NCBI RefSeq assembly: GCF_030244015.1
Contig: NZ_JASSYX010000002.1
Location: 496,001-560,000 of the forward strand
Length of the DNA stretch: 64,000 nucleotides
Direction of reading: 5' to 3'
From: Pedobacter ginsengisoli
GTDB lineage: Bacteria; Bacteroidota; Bacteroidia; Sphingobacteriales; Sphingobacteriaceae
The position numbers and the translations under genes were made by a program. The notes beneath the pieces are model-generated. The model was not told the DNA's origin, did not search any database, and worked only from the letters and a program-made list of their open reading frames with translations. The first letter of the stretch is position 1. The number at the start of each line of letters is the position of its first letter. Shown here piece by piece: positions 18,374-27,434 of the stretch.

Positions 18374-20281
18374 ATGAAAACATTCCATAAATATTATTTT
18401 CTTATTGCGCTGCTCGCTATTTCATGCTGCGCTGCCTGTAAGAAAAGCTATCTCGATGTGGTTCCCGATAACGTGGCCACCATTGACAATTCTTTCTCCA
18501 ATCGCAACGAAGCGGAGAAATTCCTCTTTACTTTATACAATAACCTGCCGCAGGACGGACATCCTGAAGTAAACCCCGGTATGAACGCCGGTGATGAGTT
18601 CTGGATCTACTGGCCGATCAGCGGGGAAGATTACTGGTCGCTCGATTCTTATAGCATTGCCAGGGGATTGCAAAATAAAGTAGGCCCAAAAATGAATTAC
18701 TGGGACGGATTTGATAGCAAGACCATGTGGCAGGGGATCCGCAACTGTAACATCTTCCTCGAAAATATTGACCGTCCGGCTGATCTGGAGCCTTATGTGA
18801 AAACCAGGTGGATTGCTGAAGCCAAGTTTCTGAAAGCCTATTTTCACTGGCAGCTGTTCAGGATGTACGGGCCGATCCCGGTAGTGGATAAAAATCTGCC
18901 GATCACTACTGATATTGAAAGTGTAAAAATAAAGAGACAGCCGGTAGATTCGGTGGTAAATTACATTGTCAATTTATTGGATGAGGCCGCCGGAGACGGC
19001 AATACCGGTTTGCCGGACAAGATCTCGAGTCTGGCTACTGAGCTGGGAAGGCTTACCAGGCCTGCTGCCCTGGCCATCAAGGCACGGGTGCTGGTTACTG
19101 CTGCCAGTCCGCTGTTTAATGGCAATACAGATTATAACAATTTTAAAGACAAGGATGGCATGGCCCTGTTTCCGGCAGCTTACGATGAAAAGAAATGGGA
19201 AAGGGCGGCCGCTGCGAGCAAGGCAGCGATAGAGGCAGCAGAGGCAGCGGGAACACGTTTGTATCGTTTTATACCGGGTGCAACTGCGGTTGACGACTTC
19301 GTGAAAAAAGAAATGGACATCCGCAATGCGGTCTGTGAAAAATGGAATACGGAGCTGATCTGGGGTCTGACTTCATATGGCGCGCCTACCAGCGCGCTGC
19401 AGCAATATGCCTGCCCGCAACTGCAGACTGCTTTTGTCAACCTCGGCCTAAAGGGGCAGCTGGCACCTACCATGAAAATGGCGGAGTTATTCTATACAAA
19501 AAATGGGGTGCCGATCAATGAAGACAAGACCTGGGATTATGCAGGCAGGTTCAATCTGAGATCGACAACAGCTGCGGATAAAGGCTTGCAGGCCAATTAC
19601 CAGACCGTTGGGCTTCACTTTGATCGTGAGCAGCGATTTTACGCGGACATCGCATTTGATGGTTCAAAATGGTTTATGGCCGACGGTAACCATGACATAC
19701 AAAGTAAATCTGAGCAGTTTGCCGGAAAGAAACAAAGCCGTTTGTATTCAGTTACGGGTTATTACGCGAAAAAACTAGTGAACTGGAACCTTGTGGAGAC
19801 ACAGACTTCACTTACAATTGAATCTTATCCGTGGCCAATGATGAGACTGGGCGATCTGTACCTGTTGTATGCTGAGGCTGCCAATGAGATGGGCGACCAG
19901 GCAACCGCGCTGACTTACCTGAACAAGATCAGGGAGAGGGCTGGTCTGCAAACTGTAGAGACATCATGGTCAGAATATTCTACTAATCCGACAAAATATA
20001 CCTCAAAAACCGGCCTCCGGGATATTGTCCGTCAGGAGCGTCTGATCGAAATGGCGTTTGAAGGAAGCCGTTTCTGGGACCTGAAGCGGTGGAAAACTGC
20101 CGGACAGATGCTGAACCAACCGATCTATGGATGGGACATCATCAGACCGACATATGAGGATTATAACAGGCGGATATTGCTTTTCAATCAGTCATTTGTA
20201 AGCCCGAGAGATTACTTTTGGCCGATCAGGGAGAGCAATTTCCTGACAAATCCTAAGCTGGTTCAAAATGTAGGCTGGTAA
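18374..20281 (+). CDS. SusD/RagB-type glycan-binding lipoprotein (mannoside locus)
   Basis: The 635-residue protein has a type II signal peptide with Cys22 in CAAC as the lipidated residue, and KKSYLDVVP follows, as is usual in SusD proteins. The N-terminal TPR-type helices are seen at KFLKAYFHWQLFRMYG (about 152-167) and the C-terminal RagB/SusD region at LGDLYLLYAEAANEMG and IVRQERLIEMAFEG. It should form the lid of the SusC pore at 15182 and bind the incoming oligosaccharide on the cell surface. The two genes are 12 bp apart and clearly co-transcribed. Confidence 0.95.
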   Translation: MKTFHKYYFLIALLAISCCAACKKSYLDVVPDNVATIDNSFSNRNEAEKFLFTLYNNLPQDGHPEVNPGMNAGDEFWIYWPISGEDYWSLDSYSIARGLQNKVGPKMNYWDGFDSKTMWQGIRNCNIFLENIDRPADLEPYVKTRWIAEAKFLKAYFHWQLFRMYGPIPVVDKNLPITTDIESVKIKRQPVDSVVNYIVNLLDEAAGDGNTGLPDKISSLATELGRLTRPAALAIKARVLVTAASPLFNGNTDYNNFKDKDGMALFPAAYDEKKWERAAAASKAAIEAAEAAGTRLYRFIPGATAVDDFVKKEMDIRNAVCEKWNTELIWGLTSYGAPTSALQQYACPQLQTAFVNLGLKGQLAPTMKMAELFYTKNGVPINEDKTWDYAGRFNLRSTTAADKGLQANYQTVGLHFDREQRFYADIAFDGSKWFMADGNHDIQSKSEQFAGKKQSRLYSVTGYYAKKLVNWNLVETQTSLTIESYPWPMMRLGDLYLLYAEAANEMGDQATALTYLNKIRERAGLQTVETSWSEYSTNPTKYTSKTGLRDIVRQERLIEMAFEGSRFWDLKRWKTAGQMLNQPIYGWDIIRPTYEDYNRRILLFNQSFVSPRDYFWPIRESNFLTNPKLVQNVGW

Positions 20282-20320
20282 TGACAGCAGTATGAATGAT
20301 GATATTAATTTGATAACGCA

Positions 20321-21493
20321 ATGAAAAAAATAACCTATATCATGAGCCTTGCAGCGTTGATTACCGCTACTGTGCTGTCATGTAAGCAAAGTGAGCTGAC
20401 TACCTTCGTTGACGATGGTAAAGCTCCTGGCCCCGTAACCAATGCTACGGTACAGAATCTGAGTGGTGCAGCGAAGATCAGCTACAATGTGCCTTCGGAT
20501 GAAGATCTTTTGTACATAAAGGCCATTTATACGTCCAGGCAAGGCGTGGAAAGAGAAACTAAGGTCAGTTACTACAACAATAGTCTGGTTGTACTGGGCT
20601 TTGGCGATACCGATGCCTATGAAGTAAAACTGTATGCAGTGGACCGCGGAGAGAATATTTCTGAGCCGCTTTCTGTTACAGTGCACCCGACAAGAGCTCC
20701 ATTCATGATTGTAAGAGACAGTCTGAGCATCGTTTCTGATTTTGGTGGTGTCAATGTAAAGTTTGTTAATTTGAAAGAAGACAATATTGCAATTGTGGTT
20801 CTGGCAAATGACTCGCTCGGCAATTTTGTACCCATCAACACCAATTATACGAATCTTAAAAGAAGTAGTTTCAGCACCCGGGGCCTTCCTTCGGTGGAAA
20901 CGAAGTTTGGACTGTATGTCCGTGACAGGTGGGGTAATTTGTCCGATACACTGATCACTACGCTAAAGCCATTGTTTGAGACCCAACTGGACCGTACCAG
21001 AATGAAGGGAGTAAACTTACCTACAGATGCACCACTGGGCTATAGCGGGACCATCAGTTCCCTATTTGACGGGAACCTGGGCAACAACGGCTATTACCAC
21101 ACAGGTGATGCCGCGAAAATGCCGCAATGGTTTACCTATGACATGGGCGTTACCGCGAAACTAAGCCGCCTTGCATGGTTTATGCGCCAGACCTTCTATT
21201 ACAACCTGCACAATCCGCGCAAGGTAGAAATCTGGGGCAGCAATAACCCGGCAACTGACGGCAGCTTTACCAACTGGACATTACTGACGACTCATGAGCA
21301 GATCAAGCCTTCGGGCCTGCCTGCAGGACAGTTGTCTAATGCCGATAATGAGGCTGCTGCCTTAGGTGAAACCATTACTTTCCCGCTGGATGTACCGCCG
21401 GTGAGGTACATCCGGTTCAAGACACTAAGGAACTGGTCTGACGGCACCTATGTGAATTTTAACGAGATCCGTATGTGGGGCGCCCCGCAGTAA
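20321..21493 (+). CDS. Surface lipoprotein with DUF4959/DUF5126/DUF5000-like domains (third PUL gene)
   Basis: The 390-residue protein has a lipoprotein signal with Cys21 in VLSC. The next roughly 230 residues form fibronectin-III-like sandwiches (GPVTNATVQNLSGAAKISY, then VRDSLSIVSDFGGVNVKF). The last 150 residues look like a discoidin (F5/8 type C) fold, with IWGSNN, the spaced aromatic residues and the terminal VRYIRFKTLRNW...FNEIRMWG. This matches the DUF4959-DUF5126-DUF5000 arrangement that often follows SusD. Such proteins are surface glycan-binding proteins. The gene is 39 bp after susD. It shares its C-terminal domain with the next gene (IKPSG, RYIR, WGSN), so the two are probably diverged duplicates. 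Confidence 0.85.
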   Translation: MKKITYIMSLAALITATVLSCKQSELTTFVDDGKAPGPVTNATVQNLSGAAKISYNVPSDEDLLYIKAIYTSRQGVERETKVSYYNNSLVVLGFGDTDAYEVKLYAVDRGENISEPLSVTVHPTRAPFMIVRDSLSIVSDFGGVNVKFVNLKEDNIAIVVLANDSLGNFVPINTNYTNLKRSSFSTRGLPSVETKFGLYVRDRWGNLSDTLITTLKPLFETQLDRTRMKGVNLPTDAPLGYSGTISSLFDGNLGNNGYYHTGDAAKMPQWFTYDMGVTAKLSRLAWFMRQTFYYNLHNPRKVEIWGSNNPATDGSFTNWTLLTTHEQIKPSGLPAGQLSNADNEAAALGETITFPLDVPPVRYIRFKTLRNWSDGTYVNFNEIRMWGAPQ

Positions 21494-21525
21494 TGGCAAA
21501 CAGTTTATAACTTAATAAGAAGATA

Positions 21526-22725
21526 ATGAAAACGATAAAATATATTTCTTGTGTGCTGGTGACGGGACTGTTTATGATGGCCTGCACCAAGCAAGATGAC
21601 TATAAAAAGTTCACGGAGGGCGGCGAGATCGTATATCCGGCCAGGGTCGATTCGATAATTGTGCGGCCGGGCAACAAGCGTCTGCAATTGAGACTCGCAC
21701 TAGGTGCTGATCCTTCAGTAAAGAAAGCCAAGATTTACTGGAGTAACCGTCAGGATTCCCTGCTTTTGGATGTGGTGCGTACTCCAGGAAATGATACGCT
21801 CAATGTGCTGATCAGCAATCTGACCGAAGGGGTATATAATTTTGAAGTGTATACCTATGACGCTAAGGGCAATACTTCTGTAGTACGGAATGCCACCGGT
21901 ACAGTCTATGGCGACGATTATGCCGGTACACTGGCCAACAGGGTGGTCAAGTCACTGGTGAAGGCACCTAACGGCAGTGTGGTGATTACCTGGAACGCCC
22001 CGCTCCCGGGGGAAAGGACTATAGAAATGAAATACAGGGATTTTAACGGAATTGACAAAACCATTAACCTTCCCGCCGGACAACTGGTTACTGAAATTTC
22101 AGATTATCAGGACGAGGCGACACTGTCTTACCGTACCATTTTTGCACCCGACAGCAATGCATACGACACTTACATGATGCCGTACATCGAGAAAAAATTG
22201 CCTGTATTTGAACGACAGTTCCCGAAGTCCGATTTTAATGAGCTGATTCTTCCGACAGATGTGCTGGAAGGTGGTTTTGGCTGGTTTATGCGTTTCTTAT
22301 GGAACGATACTTATACTGGAAACGGATTTGCAACCCAGAGTGGTAAACCTTTACCGGTATGGTTTACCTTCGATATGGGTGTGTCTTACCGTATAAACCG
22401 GTTTATTTTCTGGATGCCAAGTGACCGGATATTTGCCAAGGAAGCGGTGAAATCATTTGAGATCTGGGGAAGCAATGATCCGAACCCCGATGGAAGCTGG
22501 GACAGCTGGACCTACCTGAGGACTTGTGAAAGCATCAAGCCATCAGGTCAGCCTGTGCCAGATAATTCTGATGCTGATAAGGCTGCAGCTGCTTCCGGAC
22601 AAGAGTTTGTCATGCCGGACGGCATTCCAAAAACCAGGTACATCAGGATCAAGGTGCTGTCAAATTGGGGTAACGGACCTTTTCAGGCGATCGGTGAATT
22701 GACATTTTATAGCAAAGACCGGTAA
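21526..22725 (+). CDS. Surface lipoprotein with DUF4998-like and discoidin-like domains (fourth PUL gene)
   Basis: The 399-residue protein has a lipoprotein signal with Cys20 in MMAC. The middle consists of two fibronectin-like sandwiches (RVDSIIVRPGNKRLQLRL..., then VVKSLVKAPNGSVVITW), the DUF4998 pattern. The C-terminal 150 residues form a discoidin-like module with FEIWGSND and the terminal RYIRIKVLSNWGNGPFQAIGELTFY. It lies 32 bp after the preceding lipoprotein gene and shares its C-terminal module, consistent with a pair of surface glycan-binding proteins of different reach. No enzymatic motif is seen. Confidence 0.85.
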   Translation: MKTIKYISCVLVTGLFMMACTKQDDYKKFTEGGEIVYPARVDSIIVRPGNKRLQLRLALGADPSVKKAKIYWSNRQDSLLLDVVRTPGNDTLNVLISNLTEGVYNFEVYTYDAKGNTSVVRNATGTVYGDDYAGTLANRVVKSLVKAPNGSVVITWNAPLPGERTIEMKYRDFNGIDKTINLPAGQLVTEISDYQDEATLSYRTIFAPDSNAYDTYMMPYIEKKLPVFERQFPKSDFNELILPTDVLEGGFGWFMRFLWNDTYTGNGFATQSGKPLPVWFTFDMGVSYRINRFIFWMPSDRIFAKEAVKSFEIWGSNDPNPDGSWDSWTYLRTCESIKPSGQPVPDNSDADKAAAASGQEFVMPDGIPKTRYIRIKVLSNWGNGPFQAIGELTFYSKDR

Positions 22726-22788
22726 TTTTTCGATTAAATTGGAGTGGTTTTGAATATTTACACACAAATAATAGATTTTAAAACAAGA

Positions 22789-24096
22789 ATGAATATAAGA
22801 GGAGCTGTAGTATTATGTTTTGTGTCTTTGTTTTCTTTTGAAATTGCCTATGGCCAACTTTCTTTGTCTGCAGATGCAGCAAAGAAAGTTGAAGCCATTA
22901 TGCCCTTAGCCGATTCGGTGAAACATATGGCAGAGCGTTTGATAAAAAGTGGTTTTACTGCGGGGGACGGGTATGGCGAGGTGTGGATCAGGGATCTGAA
23001 CACTTTTATGAACGTAGCCTGTAAAGTCAATGATAAAGCGGCGATCCGAAAACACCTGCTCACTTTTTTTCAGTTCCAGCAGCCCGATGGCGGTATCCTG
23101 GATGGTTATGTGCCAAATCCGAAGGGTTCCGGCGTACCCTACAATTATTACCATTCAAAACTGGCGCCTGAATATGCGGGCCATAAAAATACAGTGGAGA
23201 CTGATCAGGAAACTTCATTGGTACAGGCTGTAGCCAAATACATCCGAAGTACAGGTGACAAATCGATCCTGCAGGATACGGTGGCATCGGGCACGGTACA
23301 AAAGCATCTGGAAGAAGCCATGCAGTTTTTACTGAAACATCGTTTCAGTGAAAAATATGGGTTGATATGGGGTGCAACTACTGCTGACTGGGGTGACGTA
23401 CAACCGGAGCACAGCTGGGGTGTGGAGATCGATGCGGATACGCACAAGGCGATTGATATTTATGATAACGCCATGTTTGTGATCGCCATCAATGATTACC
23501 TGGGTTTTACTTCAGTTTCGGGCAAAGAACGCAAATACTGGTCGGACGTAAGGGGCAAACTCAAAACAAATATCCGGAAACACCTTTGGGACAAGTCAAG
23601 ACAAAAGTTTGTTCCGCACATTTATTTAAACGGATCTCCGTTTCCGGCATCGCTGGATGAGTCTGCGATTTACTACCATGGGGGAACCACAATAGCAATT
23701 GAAGCAGGTTTGCTCAGCAAGGCTGAAGTGAAGGCTGCTTATCTGAAAATGCAGGAGAATGTAAAGGCCGCCAATGCAGCCACAATTGGTCTGACCATTT
23801 ACCCGGTTTATCCGGCTGGTACCTTCAAGAATAAAGGAATGGGGCCTTATTCCTACCAGAATGGCGGCGACTGGACCTGGTTTGGCGGAAGAACGGTTTC
23901 TGAGCTGATCCGTTATGACCTGATACCTGAGGCTTGCGAGGCGCTGGAGCCTATGCTTCTGCGTGTGATCAAAAACAAGGGTTTTTATGAATGGTATACT
24001 CCGGACAACCGGCCGCAAGGTTCTTCCAGTTTCAGGGGAGAGGCGGGAGTACTTTGGACGGCTATAACCGCAATGCAGGCTAAAACAAAAAAATAA
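22789..24096 (+). CDS. Secreted (alpha/alpha)6-barrel glycosidase, family not recognised
   Basis: I start this gene at the ATG at 22789, which opens a clear signal peptide (MNIRGAVVLCFV...AYG|Q). An upstream in-frame GTG (22744) would place 15 hydrophilic residues before it. The mature protein of about 412 residues shows the helix-rich six-hairpin glycosidase pattern: GEVWIRDLNTFM near 61-72, VETDQETSLVQAVAKY near 128-143, WGATTADWGD near 189-198, GGDWTWFGGRTV, and WYTPDNRPQGSSSFRGEAGVLW at the end. WIRD and TDQE recall GH15, GH63 and GH125-like enzymes, but no single family fits. Its place between SusC/SusD and three GH92 genes suggests action on an alpha-mannoside, possibly an alpha-1,6 bond; that is inference. 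Confidence 0.75.
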   Translation: MNIRGAVVLCFVSLFSFEIAYGQLSLSADAAKKVEAIMPLADSVKHMAERLIKSGFTAGDGYGEVWIRDLNTFMNVACKVNDKAAIRKHLLTFFQFQQPDGGILDGYVPNPKGSGVPYNYYHSKLAPEYAGHKNTVETDQETSLVQAVAKYIRSTGDKSILQDTVASGTVQKHLEEAMQFLLKHRFSEKYGLIWGATTADWGDVQPEHSWGVEIDADTHKAIDIYDNAMFVIAINDYLGFTSVSGKERKYWSDVRGKLKTNIRKHLWDKSRQKFVPHIYLNGSPFPASLDESAIYYHGGTTIAIEAGLLSKAEVKAAYLKMQENVKAANAATIGLTIYPVYPAGTFKNKGMGPYSYQNGGDWTWFGGRTVSELIRYDLIPEACEALEPMLLRVIKNKGFYEWYTPDNRPQGSSSFRGEAGVLWTAITAMQAKTKK

Positions 24097-24138
24097 TTTA
24101 AGAAATCATCCCGGATTGTTTAATAAGAATATACACAC

Positions 24139-27100
24139 ATGAATGACAAAAAAATAATGCTGACAAAAATACTCACACTGTGCCTGTTGTGCTTTGCCGG
24201 GCTACTGGCAAATGCTCAAAAGACCATTTGGAAGATCGGAAACGAGGATGACAAGGCTGATGGTATGGCACTGGCTCCATCGGGATACCAGCATTTCCTG
24301 GAACAGGATTTCGGCTGGGAAGATAAATTTTATCTGGTCGGTGTTTCTGAAGCTGATCAGAACTGGTCGTATATACTGCCGGGACCGAAAGATGGCTGGG
24401 GCGGAACTGGTGGTACGTCAGGTTTGAGGACGCACAATGCCAACATTCTGTTTGGACTGCAGAACAAGCCTTCGGTGGGCGATTGGAAGTTTGTAGTGGA
24501 TCTGCTGGGATATCAGGGAGCTTTGCCGCCATTGCTAAAAATCAGTATAAATGGCAAGTCCTATGTAAAGCAATTGCCTAAACGCGATGAAGACAAAACA
24601 TTTGACGGTGATCTGAAAGGTGCCCGGGAGTACAAAATAGAGATTCCGCTGTCAGCCGGGCAGTTGATAAAAGGCGGCAATGAAATTCTGATGACGATCC
24701 TGGAAGGTTCATGGCTGGTCTTTGACCAGGTAAGGCTTGAAGGACCTGATGGGACAAAACTCACCGCCGGCACGAATATATTTCTGAGAAGTGTGAAGCC
24801 GGCTGAATATCAGCTGGACGACAATGGTAAGAAGATCCAGCCGCTGCTGGTTGATGCGCAGCTCATTTCCGGTAAACCAAAACTGAGTGTGAAATTGGAT
24901 GGTCGTTTTGTTTTTGATGCAAAACTGGATAGTGCGAGGTATCAGTTTGAGGTGCCTATGCCTGCTGTTTCTGTGCCAAAACAAAGTAAATATGAAATTT
25001 TCAGCGATGGGGTGTTGCTGGAAAGCGGGATGGTAAGACGTTCTCCGCAGCAGGTATTTACTCCTGCCGATTATGTGGACACCAAAATGGGAACAGCCCA
25101 TTCCAGGTGGATGATCGCTCCTGGACCCTGGATGCCATTTAGTATGGTGAAACTAAGTCCTGATAACCAAAATAGTGGCTGGCAGGCCGGATACGAGCCG
25201 AGTTTTGAAAGCGTTGGCGTGTTTAGTCATATCCATGAATGGACAATGGCAGGTCTGGGTATGCTGCCTGTAAACGGTCCGTTAAAGATCCGCACCGGTG
25301 ATCAGCGGAACGGAACCGATGGTTACAGGTCTCAGATCGATAAATCTACAGAGGAAGCACCTTTGGGTTATTACAAGGTCATGCTTACCGATTATAACGT
25401 TAAAGCAGAACTCACCGCTACTACGAGATGTGGTTTCCAGCGCTATACTTATCCAAAAGCAACAGATTCACGGATTATGATTGATCTGCAGATCCCTGCT
25501 GAATACAGATACCAGCTTAAAGATGTGACGCTTAAGAAGGTAAGTGATTATCGTATTGAAGGAGTAACCCGTCAGTTTACACCGGGGGCCTGGTCCGGGG
25601 ATGTAAATCAGGACTACAAGGTTCACTTTGTCATCGAATTTGATCAGCCGATAAAGAAATTCGGTACCTGGTTGAACAACGATATCGGCAATAAGAATAT
25701 AGTAGCGGCAGGTGAGGTTAAAGATGCAGGTGCCTATGTTGAATTTGATACCCGTGTAAATCAGGTTGTGCAGGTACGTACAGGGATCTCAATGGTGAGT
25801 ATCCAGAATGCTTCGGATAACCTTCATCAGGAAGTGACAAAGCCGTATGGCTGGAGCTTTGATAAGGTACGTGACGGACAGCGCGGGGTATGGAATCAGC
25901 TGATCGGCCGTGTGGCCATTACTACAAATGACAGGCGGGAAAAGATCAGGTTCTATAGCAATATGTACCGTGCGCTGGCAAGCAGAAACATCTGGAGTGA
26001 TCTGGATGGCAGCTGGGTAGATGCTTTTCAAAAAGTACAAAAACTCAAAGATCCAAATTCGCTGGCTTTGGGCTGTGATGCGTTCTGGAATACCTTCTGG
26101 AACTTGAACCAGTTCTGGAACCTGGTGACACCGGAGTGGTCATCTAAATGGGTAAAATCCCAGCTGGCCATGTACGATGCCAATGGCTGGCTGGCCAAAG
26201 GGCCGGCGGGTATGAATTATGTGCCGGTGATGGTCGCAGAGCATGAGATCCCGCTGATTGTGGGCGCCTATCAGATGGGGATCCGTGATTTTGATGCGGA
26301 AAAGGCATTTCAGGCGGTGAAAAAGATGCAGACCACGCCTTCGCAAAAAGTAGGTCTGGGCTATGCGGGCAACAGGGATCTGGCACCCTATCTTAAATAT
26401 AAATATGTGCCTTATGACCTCGGCCGTTTCTCCAATACACTGGAATATTCCTACGATGACTGGACGGTGTCGCAGTTTGCCAGATCATTGGGCAAGAAAG
26501 AAGAGGAGAAAGAATTTGCACTGCGCGGCAACTATTGGAGAAATGCCGTCGATAAAGAAACCGGCTATGCGCGCCTGCGTCATTCAGATGGAAAATGGAT
26601 GTCTGATTTTGATCCTTTTAAATCGGGTGCAAACGAACATTATGTAGAAGGGAATGCATGGCAGCTGACCTATTTTGTACCGCAGGATATACCTGGCCTG
26701 GCGAAGGAAATAGGTGTGGACAGATTTGTGGAGCGTTTGTCCTGGGGTTTTAACGAAAGCAATAAATTGAGATTTAACGCACCCGGGGACCAGTACTGGG
26801 ATTATCCTGTGATACAGGGAAACCAGCAGTCGATGCACTTTGCTTTTCTGTTCAACTGGGTACAGAAGCCATGGCTTACCCAGCAATGGAGCCGTGCGAT
26901 CATAGACAGGTATTATGGCGCAGATCTGGCAAATGCGTACCTGGGTGATGAAGATCAGGGCCAAATGAGTGCATGGTTTGTGATGGCAGCGCTGGGTCTG
27001 TTTCAAACCGACGGCGGTTGCAGTGCTGATCCGGTTTACGAGATCGCGAGTCCAATTTTTCCTGTCGTTACGATAGACCTTGGGGAACAATACGGAAGAG

Positions 27101-27282
27101 GAAAGTCATTCACGATCGAAGCACCAAATGTTTCAAGGGACAATAGATATGTACAGAAAGCAACCTTAAATGGTAAACCTTTAAACTCTTTTAAATTCCC
27201 GGCCAGCGAATTGCTAAAAGGCGGGAAATTGATTTTAGAGATGGGAGATAAGCCTAACACCAGTTGGGGTACGGAGTTATAA
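24139..27282 (+). CDS. GH92 alpha-mannosidase with an N-terminal rhamnogalacturonan-lyase-type carbohydrate-binding module
   Basis: The 1,047-residue protein has a signal peptide (about 1-27, ending NAQ). Residues about 28-205 (KTIWKIGNEDDKADG..., LLKISINGKSY, NEILMTILEGSWLVFDQVRLEGP) resemble the C-terminal beta-sandwich of PL4 rhamnogalacturonan lyases. An Ig-like linker follows. From about 310 it is GH92: DYVDTKMGTAHSRWM, SHIHEWTMAGLG, EYSYDDW, VEGNAWQ with the family's acid Glu, and GDEDQGQMSAW with the Asp pair linked to calcium-dependent inverting catalysis. GH92 enzymes are exo-alpha-mannosidases; linkage cannot be predicted here. It is the longest of three GH92 proteins in this locus and lies 42 bp after the (alpha/alpha)6 glycosidase. 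Confidence 0.93.
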   Translation: MNDKKIMLTKILTLCLLCFAGLLANAQKTIWKIGNEDDKADGMALAPSGYQHFLEQDFGWEDKFYLVGVSEADQNWSYILPGPKDGWGGTGGTSGLRTHNANILFGLQNKPSVGDWKFVVDLLGYQGALPPLLKISINGKSYVKQLPKRDEDKTFDGDLKGAREYKIEIPLSAGQLIKGGNEILMTILEGSWLVFDQVRLEGPDGTKLTAGTNIFLRSVKPAEYQLDDNGKKIQPLLVDAQLISGKPKLSVKLDGRFVFDAKLDSARYQFEVPMPAVSVPKQSKYEIFSDGVLLESGMVRRSPQQVFTPADYVDTKMGTAHSRWMIAPGPWMPFSMVKLSPDNQNSGWQAGYEPSFESVGVFSHIHEWTMAGLGMLPVNGPLKIRTGDQRNGTDGYRSQIDKSTEEAPLGYYKVMLTDYNVKAELTATTRCGFQRYTYPKATDSRIMIDLQIPAEYRYQLKDVTLKKVSDYRIEGVTRQFTPGAWSGDVNQDYKVHFVIEFDQPIKKFGTWLNNDIGNKNIVAAGEVKDAGAYVEFDTRVNQVVQVRTGISMVSIQNASDNLHQEVTKPYGWSFDKVRDGQRGVWNQLIGRVAITTNDRREKIRFYSNMYRALASRNIWSDLDGSWVDAFQKVQKLKDPNSLALGCDAFWNTFWNLNQFWNLVTPEWSSKWVKSQLAMYDANGWLAKGPAGMNYVPVMVAEHEIPLIVGAYQMGIRDFDAEKAFQAVKKMQTTPSQKVGLGYAGNRDLAPYLKYKYVPYDLGRFSNTLEYSYDDWTVSQFARSLGKKEEEKEFALRGNYWRNAVDKETGYARLRHSDGKWMSDFDPFKSGANEHYVEGNAWQLTYFVPQDIPGLAKEIGVDRFVERLSWGFNESNKLRFNAPGDQYWDYPVIQGNQQSMHFAFLFNWVQKPWLTQQWSRAIIDRYYGADLANAYLGDEDQGQMSAWFVMAALGLFQTDGGCSADPVYEIASPIFPVVTIDLGEQYGRGKSFTIEAPNVSRDNRYVQKATLNGKPLNSFKFPASELLKGGKLILEMGDKPNTSWGTEL

Positions 27283-27434
27283 GCGTAAACTCCAGGGAGC
27301 ATGTTCCGAATGCGTCCGTATAGCATGAAGCGTTAATTTAAGGCGATAGACAGGGGGAAATGGAAATTTTTACCAGATAGCTGATGAAATTTTTAGATAT
27401 TCCAAATATTAAAAATTTAAAACTTATATAAATA

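Noticed and set aside
20509..20518. TTTGTACATA inside the DUF4959-type lipoprotein gene
   Set aside because: It matches the candidate GntR operator but lies inside a coding region far from any start codon; kept as a likely chance match.
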